Positions 34,173 to 42,585 of a DNA stretch of 64,000 nt are shown piece after piece (position 1 is the stretch's first letter; the number at the start of each line of letters is the position of its first letter). The position numbers and the translations under genes are program-made. Below the pieces are notes generated by a model. That model worked only from the letters and a program-made list of their open reading frames with translations, was not told the origin of the DNA and did no database searches. The stretch is taken from the NCBI GenBank assembly GCA_026415615.1, contig JAOAGT010000005.1, positions 185,921 to 249,920 of the forward strand, read 5' to 3'. The stretch comes from Thermoleophilia bacterium. Its GTDB lineage: Bacteria > Actinomycetota > Thermoleophilia > RBG-16-64-13.

Positions 34173-34918
34173 CCGGTGGACCAGCATCTATCGCCCTACT
34201 TTCTGATGTGCACGGCAACCGTGTAGCTTTGGAGGCCGTGCTTGAACATCTCCGGGTCAATCCCGTAGATGTCGTATTCTGCCTGGGCGACCTTGTCGGA
34301 TATGGGCCAGAGCCTCAGGCGGTGATCGACATTGTGCAGCAAGCAGCTATTCCTACCGTAATGGGGAACTACGATGAGGGTATAGGCTGGGACAAGGGTG
34401 ACTGTGGCTGCTACTACGCTACTCCCCGAGCGCGCGAGATAGGTCGCATCTCCTACGGGTTCACCGCTGGCGCAGTCAATGAGAAAGGTAAGGCTTTTCT
34501 CCGCCAGCTCCCCAGGGAGCTTTACGTAACATTGCAAGACATGAGTGTCCACCTCGTCCACGGGAGTCCCAGGCGCATCAATGAGTACCTCTTGCCAGAT
34601 CGTGACGACCGCACCTACCTCCGCTTGGCCGCGGCCGAACAGGCCGCTGCACTGGTTTTTGGGCATACCCACCTGATTTGGAGCCGAGAGTACGGCAATG
34701 TCTTGTTTGTAAACGTGGGATCAGTGGGTAAACCGAAAGACGGCGACCCCCGTGCGGCCTATGTAGTGTTGCGAGCTGCCAAGCACAGGAACAGGCCGCT
34801 AGCCCCGCTTGAAGTGGAGGTCCGGCGGGTCGCCTATGACATAGACGCAGCGGCAAGAGCAACTCTAGCCGCTTGGCTTCCCGAAGACCTGGCTATATCG
34901 CTTTGGACGGGGAGATGA
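34157..34918 (+). CDS. Calcineurin-like metallophosphoesterase in the arsenic operon
   Basis: 253 residues from ATG 34157, or 249 from GTG 34169 whose GTGA overlaps the arsM stop. Two-metal phosphoesterase motifs in order: SDVHGN, GDLVGYGPEP, GNYDEG, HGSPRRINEY and FGHTHL. The group (YfcE/DUF2436-like) hydrolyses small phosphodiesters or nucleotides. Tight coupling to arsM suggests it works with arsenic handling, but its substrate there is not known to me. Confidence 0.85.
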   Translation: MLLLVTGGPASIALLSDVHGNRVALEAVLEHLRVNPVDVVFCLGDLVGYGPEPQAVIDIVQQAAIPTVMGNYDEGIGWDKGDCGCYYATPRAREIGRISYGFTAGAVNEKGKAFLRQLPRELYVTLQDMSVHLVHGSPRRINEYLLPDRDDRTYLRLAAAEQAAALVFGHTHLIWSREYGNVLFVNVGSVGKPKDGDPRAAYVVLRAAKHRNRPLAPLEVEVRRVAYDIDAAARATLAAWLPEDLAISLWTGR

Positions 34919-35553
34919 CCTTGGGTCAGGAGGCACAAGAGACAATGTCGAAAACCGCATCTAGGCGACGGAAAACAAGGGTAGCGGGCGGCCCTACGAG
35001 CGTGGCGGCTGGCCTTAAGACCGCGGCAGCGAATCCCACAGACCCGCGTCTTGGCCGCCTGAGCGCAGGCGTCCTTACTGCGGCAATCACAATTGTTGTG
35101 GTTCTCGTGGTGGCAGGGTGCGGCGCCGCTGGAGCTGCAACAAATACATCAGACAGCTCCGGCGGCGCCGCACCCGACCCCGCCTCTGTGCTTGCCGCCA
35201 CCGGCAAGCCCAAGATAGTGGACTTTGGATCAACCAGTTGTCTGCCCTGCCGCATGATGCAACCTGAGCTAGAAGAGCTGGCCCAAGAATACGCCGGGGC
35301 CGTGGATGTAGTAATTGTGGACGTAAACAAGGAACCTGAGCTTGCGGCTAAGTTGGGTATCAGGGTTGTCCCTACGCAGATTTTCCTAAGTCCTGAAGGC
35401 AAAGTGTTGGGCCGTCATGAAGGTTTCTTGTCCAAGGAACAAATGGTGACCGCCCTTGAACAGCTGGGCTATCCTGTGCTTCCCGCGGGCGTGACACCAG
35501 TGCCAGACGACGCACAAACAAGTCAGCAGTCTCCACCCACCACCGGCAAGTGA
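34915..35553 (+). CDS. Thioredoxin-fold lipoprotein
   Basis: 212 residues from ATG 34915 (ATGA overlap with the previous stop); ATG 34945 with GGAGG upstream is an alternative. A basic N-terminal stretch of about 50 residues precedes a hydrophobic segment ending in a lipobox-like LVVAGC, so the mature part is probably membrane-anchored outside. The thioredoxin domain has the active pair in TSCLPCRMM and the cis-Pro in VVPTQIF. It should receive electrons from the CcdA protein encoded next and reduce thiols outside the membrane. Confidence 0.85.
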   Translation: MTLGQEAQETMSKTASRRRKTRVAGGPTSVAAGLKTAAANPTDPRLGRLSAGVLTAAITIVVVLVVAGCGAAGAATNTSDSSGGAAPDPASVLAATGKPKIVDFGSTSCLPCRMMQPELEELAQEYAGAVDVVIVDVNKEPELAAKLGIRVVPTQIFLSPEGKVLGRHEGFLSKEQMVTALEQLGYPVLPAGVTPVPDDAQTSQQSPPTTGK

Positions 35554-36254
35554 GCGAGCTTTTCCAGGCACTCACCAGCGCAGTTGAGCGAGCCACCCTG
35601 CTTGCTATACCAGCCGCCTTTTTGTGGGGGGTGCTCAGCTTGGTGCTAAGCCCCTGCCACCTTGCCAGCGTCCCCCTGGTTATCGGCTACATAAATCGAG
35701 GCGAACCAACCACTGCGCGCCGGGCGCTTTGGACTGCTAGTTGGTTTGCTCTGGGGACGCTTATCACCATCGCTACAGCAGGCGCAGTCGCTCTGGCTGC
35801 CGGACAATTGCTGGGTCAGACTAACGTGTGGACAAATATCCTGGTGGCGGTGGTATTTGTGGTAGTGGGGCTTTACCTCTTGGGAGTACTGCCACTGCCG
35901 ACCGGAGCTTTCTCGCCAAGCGTTCATCCCAGACGCGACGCACTCGGGGCCCTGCTCTTGGGCTTGGTGGCTGGCCTAGCCCTTGGCCCCTGCACTTTTG
36001 CTTACCTTGCTCCGATTCTTGCGGTCATCTTCAATATGTCTGGCACAAGCGGCGCTCTGGGAGCGTTTATGCTGCTTGCGTTCGCGATTGGTCATGGGAC
36101 CGTGATCGTGCTTCTCGGAGCTTTTGCCGGCGCGTTGTCCAAAGTACTTGCCTGGAACGAGCGCTCTCGGGCAGCTAACGTACTCCGCAAAATTTGCGGC
36201 GTGCTGCTATTGGCAGGCGCCGGCTACCTCATCTATAGGGCAACACAGCTTTAA
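35550..36254 (+). CDS. ccdA: CcdA-type transmembrane thiol reductant carrier
   Basis: 234 residues from GTG 35550, overlapping the previous stop (GTGA). Six membrane segments; the redox cysteines lie in LSPCHLASVPLVIGY and LGPCTFAYLAP, one in each half as in CcdA/DsbD-beta. It passes electrons from cytoplasmic thioredoxin to an outside partner, here most simply the thioredoxin lipoprotein just upstream. Confidence 0.9.
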   Translation: MSELFQALTSAVERATLLAIPAAFLWGVLSLVLSPCHLASVPLVIGYINRGEPTTARRALWTASWFALGTLITIATAGAVALAAGQLLGQTNVWTNILVAVVFVVVGLYLLGVLPLPTGAFSPSVHPRRDALGALLLGLVAGLALGPCTFAYLAPILAVIFNMSGTSGALGAFMLLAFAIGHGTVIVLLGAFAGALSKVLAWNERSRAANVLRKICGVLLLAGAGYLIYRATQL

Positions 36255-36272
36255 ACAGAGGAGGACTGGGTC

Positions 36273-36527
36273 ATGCTGCATGTCAAGGTCCTAGGAGCCG
36301 GATGCGCAAACTGCAACAAGCTTTATGAGACAGTCAAAAAGGCGGCTGATTCTCTGGGTGCTGAAGTAAAGCTTGAGAAGGTAAGCGACTACCCGGAGAT
36401 GATGAAATATGGACTACTGCAGACTCCGGGGCTTGTGATCAACGAGAGGCTCGTGCTCTCCGGCAAGGTGCCCTCAGTGTCAGAAATGGCCTCCATCCTC
36501 ACCACAGCGATGAGCAAGGACGCTTAG
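36273..36527 (+). CDS. Small thioredoxin-like protein (TM0996/MTH895 family)
   Basis: 84 residues, with GAGGAGG before the start. Glutaredoxin-like fold with the active pair in GAGCANC and the cis-Pro in LLQTPGLVINE. This family of 'redox-active disulfide protein 2' is often found beside ArsP/DUF318 permeases, as here (next gene, 170 bases on). Probably a cytoplasmic thiol carrier serving the permease or arsenic reduction. Confidence 0.9.
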   Translation: MLHVKVLGAGCANCNKLYETVKKAADSLGAEVKLEKVSDYPEMMKYGLLQTPGLVINERLVLSGKVPSVSEMASILTTAMSKDA

Positions 36528-36642
36528 CCCGCAAGTTTTTGCAGAACTGGTGAAACCCCTGCCTACCTAGTGACTCGGGCGCAAGGCTCCGACATTGCGC
36601 ACTCCACGCAGCTTAGCGGCTTAACTGGTTACCTGCTTGATT

Positions 36643-36662
36643 ATAACCGTATAAACGGTTAT
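36643..36662. promoter_or_regulatory. Perfect palindromic operator before the ArsP-type permease
   Basis: ATAACCGT-ATAA-ACGGTTAT, 8-base arms fully complementary, 38-57 bases before the permease start. The arms match the repeat at 32129-32148 ahead of acr3, in which the right arm differs at two positions. It has the size and symmetry of an ArsR/SmtB-type site, but no regulator is coded nearby to test this. Confidence 0.7.
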
Positions 36663-36699
36663 TGTTGCCAGGAAATCTGACCCGTTACGAGGGATGACA

Positions 36700-37893
36700 G
36701 TGACTGACGGCATACATCCCCCAGCTGCACAATCGACAACTTCCGCGGCGCCGCAATGCCAATGCGCTTCGCAAGCCAGGCAAAGCGTTGCCGAGACTCC
36801 CAGCGACAAGAGTCGCCTTCCCGGGGCGCGCGTACTTGGCGCGCGCTCCGTCCTTGTACGGTATGTCGCCCTACTGTTGTTCGGGCTGGCCGCCTGGGTG
36901 CTCGTATACCTCGGGCTTAAACCTTTTTCGCGCTGGCTTGCCTTCGATGTCTTGCGCTTAAGCGAAGCCTCTCGCCTCGGCTCCGGAGTACAGTTCTTTG
37001 TCTATGACACACCCAAGGTGCTGATGCTCCTGGTACTGATTGTCTTCTTTGTGGGCATTGTGCGCACTTTCTTCACGCCTCAGACGACTAGACGATTGCT
37101 CGCTGGAAAACGCGAGTCGGTGGGTAACATCCTCGCCGCTGGACTGGGAGTAGTAACACCTTTCTGCTCTTGCTCCGCCGTGCCCCTATTCATCGGTTTC
37201 GTCACCGCCGGAGTGCCCCTGGGAGTGACGTTCTCTTTCTTGATCGCCGCGCCCATGGTTAACGAGGTCGCGTTAGTGCTGCTTTACGGTCTCTTCGGGT
37301 GGCAGGTGGCGATGCTCTATCTCGCAACCGGGTTATTCATTGCCATGTTGGCGGGCTGGGTGATCGGTCGGCTTAAACTGGAGGGTCATGTCGAAGAGTG
37401 GGTCTACCAAACGCAAGTGGGCGAGGCTGCCGATGTTAAGCTGAACTGGGCAGCTCGACTGCAGGCGGCGTGGCAAGCGGCTAAAGACATCGTCAAGAAG
37501 GTCTGGCCCTTTATTGTCCTTGGCATTGCCATAGGAGCTGTAATCCACGGCTACGTGCCGGAGAATTTCATGGCCTCCATTATGGGCAAATCGGCCTGGT
37601 GGTCGGTGCCCGCAGCTGTGCTCATCGGTGTGCCCATGTACTCAAACGCAGCCGGGATGATCCCCGTGGTGCAAGCCCTGTTAGGGAAAGGAGCCGCACT
37701 GGGCACAGCGCTTGCCTTCATGATGGCGGTAATAGCCTTGTCTCTCCCCGAGATACTGATCCTACGCCGCGTCCTAAAGCCCCGCCTCATCGCTATTTTT
37801 GTGACCGTAGTGGCATTGGGGATACTGCTGGTAGGATACGTTTTTAACGCCTTCGACTGGGGGTTTACACTCCCCCAACCAACAAGCCTATAA
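36700..37893 (+). CDS. arsP: ArsP/DUF318-family permease
   Basis: 397 residues from GTG 36700 (CGAGGG six bases upstream; ATG 36694 also open). A Cys-bearing polar N-terminus (PQCQCASQA) leads into about ten membrane segments; the family block is TPFCSCSAVPLFIGFV with AAPMVNEVALVLLYGLFGW, echoed in the second half by GVPMYSNAAGMIPVVQALLGKG. ArsP exports trivalent methylated arsenicals, the products of ArsM, which is in the same island. Family certain; arsenical substrate inferred from context. End overlaps convergent chrA by 29 bases. Confidence 0.82.
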   Translation: MTDGIHPPAAQSTTSAAPQCQCASQARQSVAETPSDKSRLPGARVLGARSVLVRYVALLLFGLAAWVLVYLGLKPFSRWLAFDVLRLSEASRLGSGVQFFVYDTPKVLMLLVLIVFFVGIVRTFFTPQTTRRLLAGKRESVGNILAAGLGVVTPFCSCSAVPLFIGFVTAGVPLGVTFSFLIAAPMVNEVALVLLYGLFGWQVAMLYLATGLFIAMLAGWVIGRLKLEGHVEEWVYQTQVGEAADVKLNWAARLQAAWQAAKDIVKKVWPFIVLGIAIGAVIHGYVPENFMASIMGKSAWWSVPAAVLIGVPMYSNAAGMIPVVQALLGKGAALGTALAFMMAVIALSLPEILILRRVLKPRLIAIFVTVVALGILLVGYVFNAFDWGFTLPQPTSL

Positions 37894-39055
37894 CAAGCGA
37901 AATCACTCCTCCCCCTAGCACGATCCAAGCCGGTTCCAAGCGCAGACACAGACCGGCAAAAGACCCTGCAGCTAGGATTACCTCCCAGATCCGCCAATTC
38001 ACCTGCAGGCCGAGGTTGACCGCAGTGGCGGCAATCAGCCCGACAAACGACCAAACTATGGCGACAACGGCCTTTTGCAGCCACATGCTGTTCCGCACCC
38101 GCGCAAAGTACGGAACAACCAACAGCAGAACTACAAATGACGGGAAGAAAATTGCTACCGTACCGACTAGCGCTCCCGGAAGCCCGGCCACCACGTATCC
38201 CACGAATGTTGCTGTGACAAGAACCGGTCCGGGTGTGATCTGTCCCAGAGCTATGCCGTCCATTAGGACCGAGCTGGTTATCCACTTATGGACGTCTACA
38301 AGTTCGTGTTGCATCAAAGGAATAGCCCCGTACGCGCCCCCAAAAGCAAAGAGTCCAATGCGGAGCATGGCCATGGCAAGACTAAACAGCTGCCGCTGGA
38401 AGACGTAAAGCACAAACAGACTGACTGCGGCCAAAAACAGCAGGACGGCCAGAAGCCTGAACGGAGCCCTCGTCAAACTCAAGGGCTGCAACTCCTCCGC
38501 AGCGCCAGACAAACCGGAGCGCTCACCCGAGACAGCGGGCAGTACTAGACCTACCGCTCCTGCCGCCAACGCCACATAAAGGGGATGCACGCCCAGGAAA
38601 AAAGCAACCCCAGCGCCGGCCACCACGACAAGCTCCCACCACGACCTAACGAATGCACGCCCGAGACTGAGGGCGGCATGAGCCACCAGCCCAAGAACAA
38701 CCGCTCTCAGCCCCCCAAGGACGGAAACCACGAGCTCAGCCTGGTGTCCCCGCTGGTAGAGAACGGCAAGCGCGAGCATTAGACAAAAAGAGGGCAACCC
38801 GAAACCGACATAGGCCGCAATTGCTCCAGGCAGCGCTCCAGCCCGCAGCCCCACATAGGCCGCCATTTGCATGTTGGTGGCGCCAGGAATGGTTTGGCAA
38901 ATGGCTAGTCCTTCAGCAAAAGACTGGGGCGTAAGCCACTGCTTCTTAACGACAGCCCAGCGTTGAATGTATGCAACTATGGCCGGCCCGCCGAATGCTG
39001 TCAGCCCTAACCGCAAAAAATTGACAAAAACCGCCCGCGCAGAGACTGGCGCCAT
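37865..39055 (-). CDS. chrA: Chromate transporter, two-domain ChrA
   Basis: 396 residues with two copies of the chromate-transport domain: LRLGLTAFGGPAIVAYIQR and QTIPGATNMQMAAYVG in the first, LRIGLFAFGGAYGAIPLMQ and GQITPGPVLVTATFVGY in the second. Such long-chain ChrA proteins expel chromate, taken up by mistake for sulfate, with the proton gradient. Upstream there is a direct repeat TGTAGAC (39067-39073 and 39079-39085) that could be a control site. It faces the arsenic island, giving a metal/oxyanion resistance neighbourhood. Confidence 0.9.
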   Translation of the reverse strand: MAPVSARAVFVNFLRLGLTAFGGPAIVAYIQRWAVVKKQWLTPQSFAEGLAICQTIPGATNMQMAAYVGLRAGALPGAIAAYVGFGLPSFCLMLALAVLYQRGHQAELVVSVLGGLRAVVLGLVAHAALSLGRAFVRSWWELVVVAGAGVAFFLGVHPLYVALAAGAVGLVLPAVSGERSGLSGAAEELQPLSLTRAPFRLLAVLLFLAAVSLFVLYVFQRQLFSLAMAMLRIGLFAFGGAYGAIPLMQHELVDVHKWITSSVLMDGIALGQITPGPVLVTATFVGYVVAGLPGALVGTVAIFFPSFVVLLLVVPYFARVRNSMWLQKAVVAIVWSFVGLIAATAVNLGLQVNWRIWEVILAAGSFAGLCLRLEPAWIVLGGGVISLVIGLLVGGV

Positions 39056-39162
39056 CGATTCCTTTCTGTAGACGTTCGTGTAGACTATTTAAGACAAAGC
39101 TGGCCATGACTTCGAGTTAGAGCAGGTAGCGCGAGAAATCAAGCAGCGGCAATAGTGACTCC

Positions 39163-39858
39163 GTGATTCCCCTTCGCGACACCATACCCTCCCGATCGGT
39201 TCCTTTAGTCAATTACTTCATCATCTTTGCAAATGTTGTCATTTTCTTTCTCATGCTGTGCGCTGGACGTGGCGCCGAGGCTTGGGTGGAGCACCTTGGG
39301 GTTGTCCCGTCTCGTCTTGTGGATCAACCCTTCTCCGAGCAGTGGCTGACGCTCCTCAGTTCTCAGTTCCTGCACGGGGGCTGGCTGCATTTGATCAGTA
39401 ACATGTGGGCGCTTTTCATTTTTGGAGACAACGTTGAGGACCGCCTAGGGAGTCTGCGGTATCTGATCTTTTACCTTTTGGGAGGAGTAGCCGGTGGTTT
39501 GGCGCATGTGTTTTCGGATCCTGCCTCGCAGATTCCCGCGGTGGGAGCAAGTGGAGCGATCAGCACTGTGATGGCCGCCTATCTTGCTCTGTACCCGCGA
39601 GCCAGGATCATAACCCTGGTGCCGGTCTTTTTCTTGCCCTGGATTGTAGCGATTCCTGCCATCATCTTTATTGGTCTATGGTTTGCCTCCCAGCTCTTAA
39701 ATGGGTTCTTTGCGCTTGCCGTGGGGGCTCTGGCTCTTGGAGGAGTAGCTTACTGGGCGCATGTGGGAGGCTTCGTATTTGGCCTGGTGTTCTTGCCGGT
39801 ATTCCTTGTTGGTCGTCGCCGACGCAAACCTTTTGCCGATGAGCGCCTACCTTGGTAA
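39163..39858 (+). CDS. Rhomboid-family intramembrane serine protease
   Basis: 231 residues from GTG 39163, six to seven membrane segments. Rhomboid signatures: HGGWLHLISNMWALFIFGDNVED, catalytic Ser in GASGAIS, catalytic His in AHVGGFVFGLVF. It cuts single-pass membrane proteins inside the bilayer. The ClpP-class membrane protease follows 36 bases later, a likely functional pair. Confidence 0.92.
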   Translation: MIPLRDTIPSRSVPLVNYFIIFANVVIFFLMLCAGRGAEAWVEHLGVVPSRLVDQPFSEQWLTLLSSQFLHGGWLHLISNMWALFIFGDNVEDRLGSLRYLIFYLLGGVAGGLAHVFSDPASQIPAVGASGAISTVMAAYLALYPRARIITLVPVFFLPWIVAIPAIIFIGLWFASQLLNGFFALAVGALALGGVAYWAHVGGFVFGLVFLPVFLVGRRRRKPFADERLPW

Positions 39859-39894
39859 GACTCGGCGGATACTAGCTTGGGGAGGGTGGAGGTC

Positions 39895-40725
39895 ATGTCG
39901 GATTATCTAAACCTACTGTGGATTTTTCTGATAATCATTTCGCTTCAGCCCATTATCCGTCAGCGCATGTTGGCCGCCGCCAGACTTCGTGCGCTTGCCC
40001 GTCTGGAAAGGCTGCGCGGCAGCCGCGTCATCGCACTTATCCACCGTCAAGAGACAATGAGTTTCTTGGGCTTTCCATTGACCCGGTACATCGACATCGA
40101 TGACTCCGAGGCGGTTCTGCGGGCCATCAAGATGACTGACGACGACGTACCCATAGATCTCATTGTTCACACACCCGGAGGACTGGTGCTGGCAGCTGAG
40201 CAGATTGCTCTTGCCTTGAGTCGACATCCAGCCAAAGTGACCGTGTTTGTGCCTCACTACGCCATGTCGGGAGGAACTTTTATAGCTCTGGCGGCGGATG
40301 AGATTGTCATGGACGAAAACGCTGTGCTCGGACCCGTTGATCCTCAGCTTGGCCAGCGGCCTGCCGCCTCGGTGCTCAAAGTGCTCCAGCAAAAGCCTCT
40401 AGCTGAAATTGAGGATGAGACAATTATCCTTGCTGACGTGGCAGAAAAGGCCCTAAAGCAGGTGAGAAAAGCAGTTACTAGTCTCCTGGAACCCAAGATG
40501 GGGAAGGACAAGGCCGAGCGGGTGGCAGATGTTCTTTCCTCCGGCGTTTATACTCACGACTACCCAATAACCGCTGACGAAGCCCGCGAGCTTGGTTTGC
40601 CTGTCTCTACCGACATGCCCAAGGAGGTCTACGACATCATGATCCTATATCCCCAGACCGCTCAGCGTCGTCCCTCGGTAGAGTACGTGCCAACGCCTCG
40701 CTTTCGGGACACCAAGACTGACTAG
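39895..40725 (+). CDS. ClpP-class membrane serine protease (SDH/SppA-like)
   Basis: 276 residues from ATG 39895. One N-terminal membrane helix, then a crotonase/ClpP fold: DLIVHTPGGLVLAAEQIA, nucleophile Ser in HYAMSGGTFIALAADEIVMD, NAVLGPVDPQLG, and a helical segment with likely Lys partner. The family (Pfam SDH_sah) has no experimentally fixed substrate known to me; it resembles stomatin-linked and signal-peptide peptidases. Transcribed with the rhomboid gene. Confidence 0.85.
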   Translation: MSDYLNLLWIFLIIISLQPIIRQRMLAAARLRALARLERLRGSRVIALIHRQETMSFLGFPLTRYIDIDDSEAVLRAIKMTDDDVPIDLIVHTPGGLVLAAEQIALALSRHPAKVTVFVPHYAMSGGTFIALAADEIVMDENAVLGPVDPQLGQRPAASVLKVLQQKPLAEIEDETIILADVAEKALKQVRKAVTSLLEPKMGKDKAERVADVLSSGVYTHDYPITADEARELGLPVSTDMPKEVYDIMILYPQTAQRRPSVEYVPTPRFRDTKTD

Positions 40726-40797
40726 AGAGCCTGCCAGTTCACGCGGTCAAGCCGACACGGAGCCGCAGAAGCTGGCGCCCAGCCATGCGGCGCCGGA

Positions 40798-41781
40798 CTA
40801 TTCCACAGGCAGGTTCTGGTAGTACTTTGGCATGGTGGCACGGTAGGCGTCGCGCTCTTTGCGCCCTTGATCGAAGAAGGCATTGGCCTTGGCAGTCACC
40901 CTGCCAGCCGCCCGGGCTGTTTCTACACCTTGGATGGTTGCGTCTATCCGGAGCGCCATGTGCCTTGCCGCCTCCCGCAGCCAATAATCGGCCTCTTCAA
41001 AGGGCCGAGGAACCACCACCAGGTCAAGGTCGTCTCGGAGCCGCTTGAGTTGACTTAGCATGTCGCTTAGCTCGTCTGTCACGCTGTAGGGCACGTTGGG
41101 AAGAGTCTTGTTTATGGTCTCGGCAAGCTGTGGAATCCGGACGTCGCACATTTCCAGATGAATAGCCAGCATCCCAGCCGTAGCCAGATACACCTCCACC
41201 GGGTCCTCGGTCGTTACGGTAGTGGTGGTCTCCGTGATCGGCGGGACAGTGCTAAGCGTGTCTGGCGGCAACGTCGAGGTGGTAAGAGAGGGTAGCGTCT
41301 CCGTGACACCTCCGCCCGCCAGTGTGGTCTCGGTGCCTAGCGTGGTCTCGGTACCCAGAGTAGTGCTGGCCGCCTCCGTGGTAGCTGGGCCTGTGGTCGG
41401 CGGAACGCTTGTGCTGCTGCTCTCAGCAACTTGGTCGCCGCCCTCCCAGAAGAAGCCGAAGTAGACCCCCACGCCAATTCCCGCCAGTACCACTATGGCT
41501 GCGGCCACGATGCCCGCTATGAGGCCCCCGTGTCCCTTGGGCTTGGGGGGCGCCGCCGCTGCCGCAGCCAGCGGCGGCGCGTAATGCTCCGTATACCCCT
41601 GGTAGGTAGTAACCTGAGGCCCCGAGGACACCGGGGAAACCGGGGGAACCGGAGGAGTACCCGGAGGAGGCGCCGCTGCCTCCGGTTCTGTCTCTTCAGG
41701 CGGCCGGTACACAGGTGTCCCGCAGTAGCGGCAGAAAGCTTTGCCTTCCTCGATGAAGTTTCCGCAGTTAGTGCAGAACAT
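40798..41781 (-). CDS. Zinc-ribbon membrane protein of unknown function
   Basis: 327 residues. Starts with a zinc ribbon (MFCTNCG...FCRYCG), then a Pro-rich stretch, a membrane helix (LIAGIVAAAIVVLAGIGVGV) ending GVYFGFFW, a Thr/Ser-rich linker (with an 18-bp tandem duplication encoding TTLGTE twice) and a mostly helical outer domain of about 130 residues. Topology: zinc ribbon inside, helical domain outside. The helix end matches that of the subtilase at 47166 (GAYFGFFY). No function can be named. Confidence 0.75.
   Translation of the reverse strand: MFCTNCGNFIEEGKAFCRYCGTPVYRPPEETEPEAAAPPPGTPPVPPVSPVSSGPQVTTYQGYTEHYAPPLAAAAAAPPKPKGHGGLIAGIVAAAIVVLAGIGVGVYFGFFWEGGDQVAESSSTSVPPTTGPATTEAASTTLGTETTLGTETTLAGGGVTETLPSLTTSTLPPDTLSTVPPITETTTTVTTEDPVEVYLATAGMLAIHLEMCDVRIPQLAETINKTLPNVPYSVTDELSDMLSQLKRLRDDLDLVVVPRPFEEADYWLREAARHMALRIDATIQGVETARAAGRVTAKANAFFDQGRKERDAYRATMPKYYQNLPVE
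41324..41359. repeat. 18-bp tandem duplication in the Thr-rich linker
   Basis: Units 41324-41341 and 41342-41359 share GTGGTCTCGGT and neighbouring bases; each encodes six residues of the Thr-rich linker of the zinc-ribbon protein. Confidence 0.7.
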
Positions 41782-42037
41782 TGCTCGCCCCCAGCAGTGC
41801 GCAGTTTACGCTCAACAATCGCCCTCGAAGATAAAGCGCGCTTTGGAGCTAGCGTAAATCAAGCTTGCTTTCTCGTCCATCCCGGCATGCGCCGAATACC
41901 GTCTATCAGTGGTAACATACGCCGGGCGTCCCCTGGAGCGCATACGGCAAGCGGGCCCTGGAGCGGCCAGCCGCAGGAATTTTGAGACCCAGCGTTCACT
42001 TGACAACGATTCACTGACAAAGTGCCGAAGAGCGCAC

Positions 42038-42562
42038 ATGAACGAAGACAAGAAAGCGGCAACTGACAAGACTTCGTCGGAGGACTCCTCCTACGAGCGG
42101 AGCGAGGAGCAGTCAACCTCGCCGGCTGAGCCTTCTCTTCAGGCCGAGAATCCGCTTCACAGGAGACTGGGCCTAAAGCCCGGGCTGCGCGGGCTGGTGG
42201 TCGCGCCGCCCGAGGACGACGACAATCCCCTTCTTCCCCTTCCTGAGGGCTACGTTACAGTCTCCGACTGTGCCGCGGTTGTTTCCTTACAAGGAACGTT
42301 TGATTACGTGCACTTTTTTGTCCGTGACCGCGCCGACTTGGCAGCAAACCTTGCTCAGCTAACAGACAGGTTAAGCCCGGCGGGGACCCTGTGGATTTCT
42401 TGGATGGGGCCAACCTCCGACCGGCGCAACAGCTTGCGGCCGGCTGATCTAAACGACACCATCATCCGCCGCATGGCGCTCCTACACGGACTAGTCGCGG
42501 CGAAGTCGATAGCCCTCGACCGGCAGTGGTCAGCCACCAAGCTGGTCCGCCGGCGCCACTAG
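42038..42562 (+). CDS. DUF3052-like protein
   Basis: 174 residues from ATG 42038. After a 45-residue acidic, Ser/Glu-rich leader comes a compact domain: LHRRLGLKPGLRGLVVAPPED, LPLPEGYV, DYVHFFVRDRADL and LWISWMG with a C-terminal LLHGLVAAKSIALDRQWSATKLV. This is the pattern of DUF3052, known mainly from actinobacteria; function unknown. Some relatives lack the long leader. The 256 bases upstream hold a lone TTGACA (42000-42005) but no clear -10. Confidence 0.65.
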   Translation: MNEDKKAATDKTSSEDSSYERSEEQSTSPAEPSLQAENPLHRRLGLKPGLRGLVVAPPEDDDNPLLPLPEGYVTVSDCAAVVSLQGTFDYVHFFVRDRADLAANLAQLTDRLSPAGTLWISWMGPTSDRRNSLRPADLNDTIIRRMALLHGLVAAKSIALDRQWSATKLVRRRH

Positions 42563-42585
42563 TCTGCGGCTTCCGCGGGGCTCGC

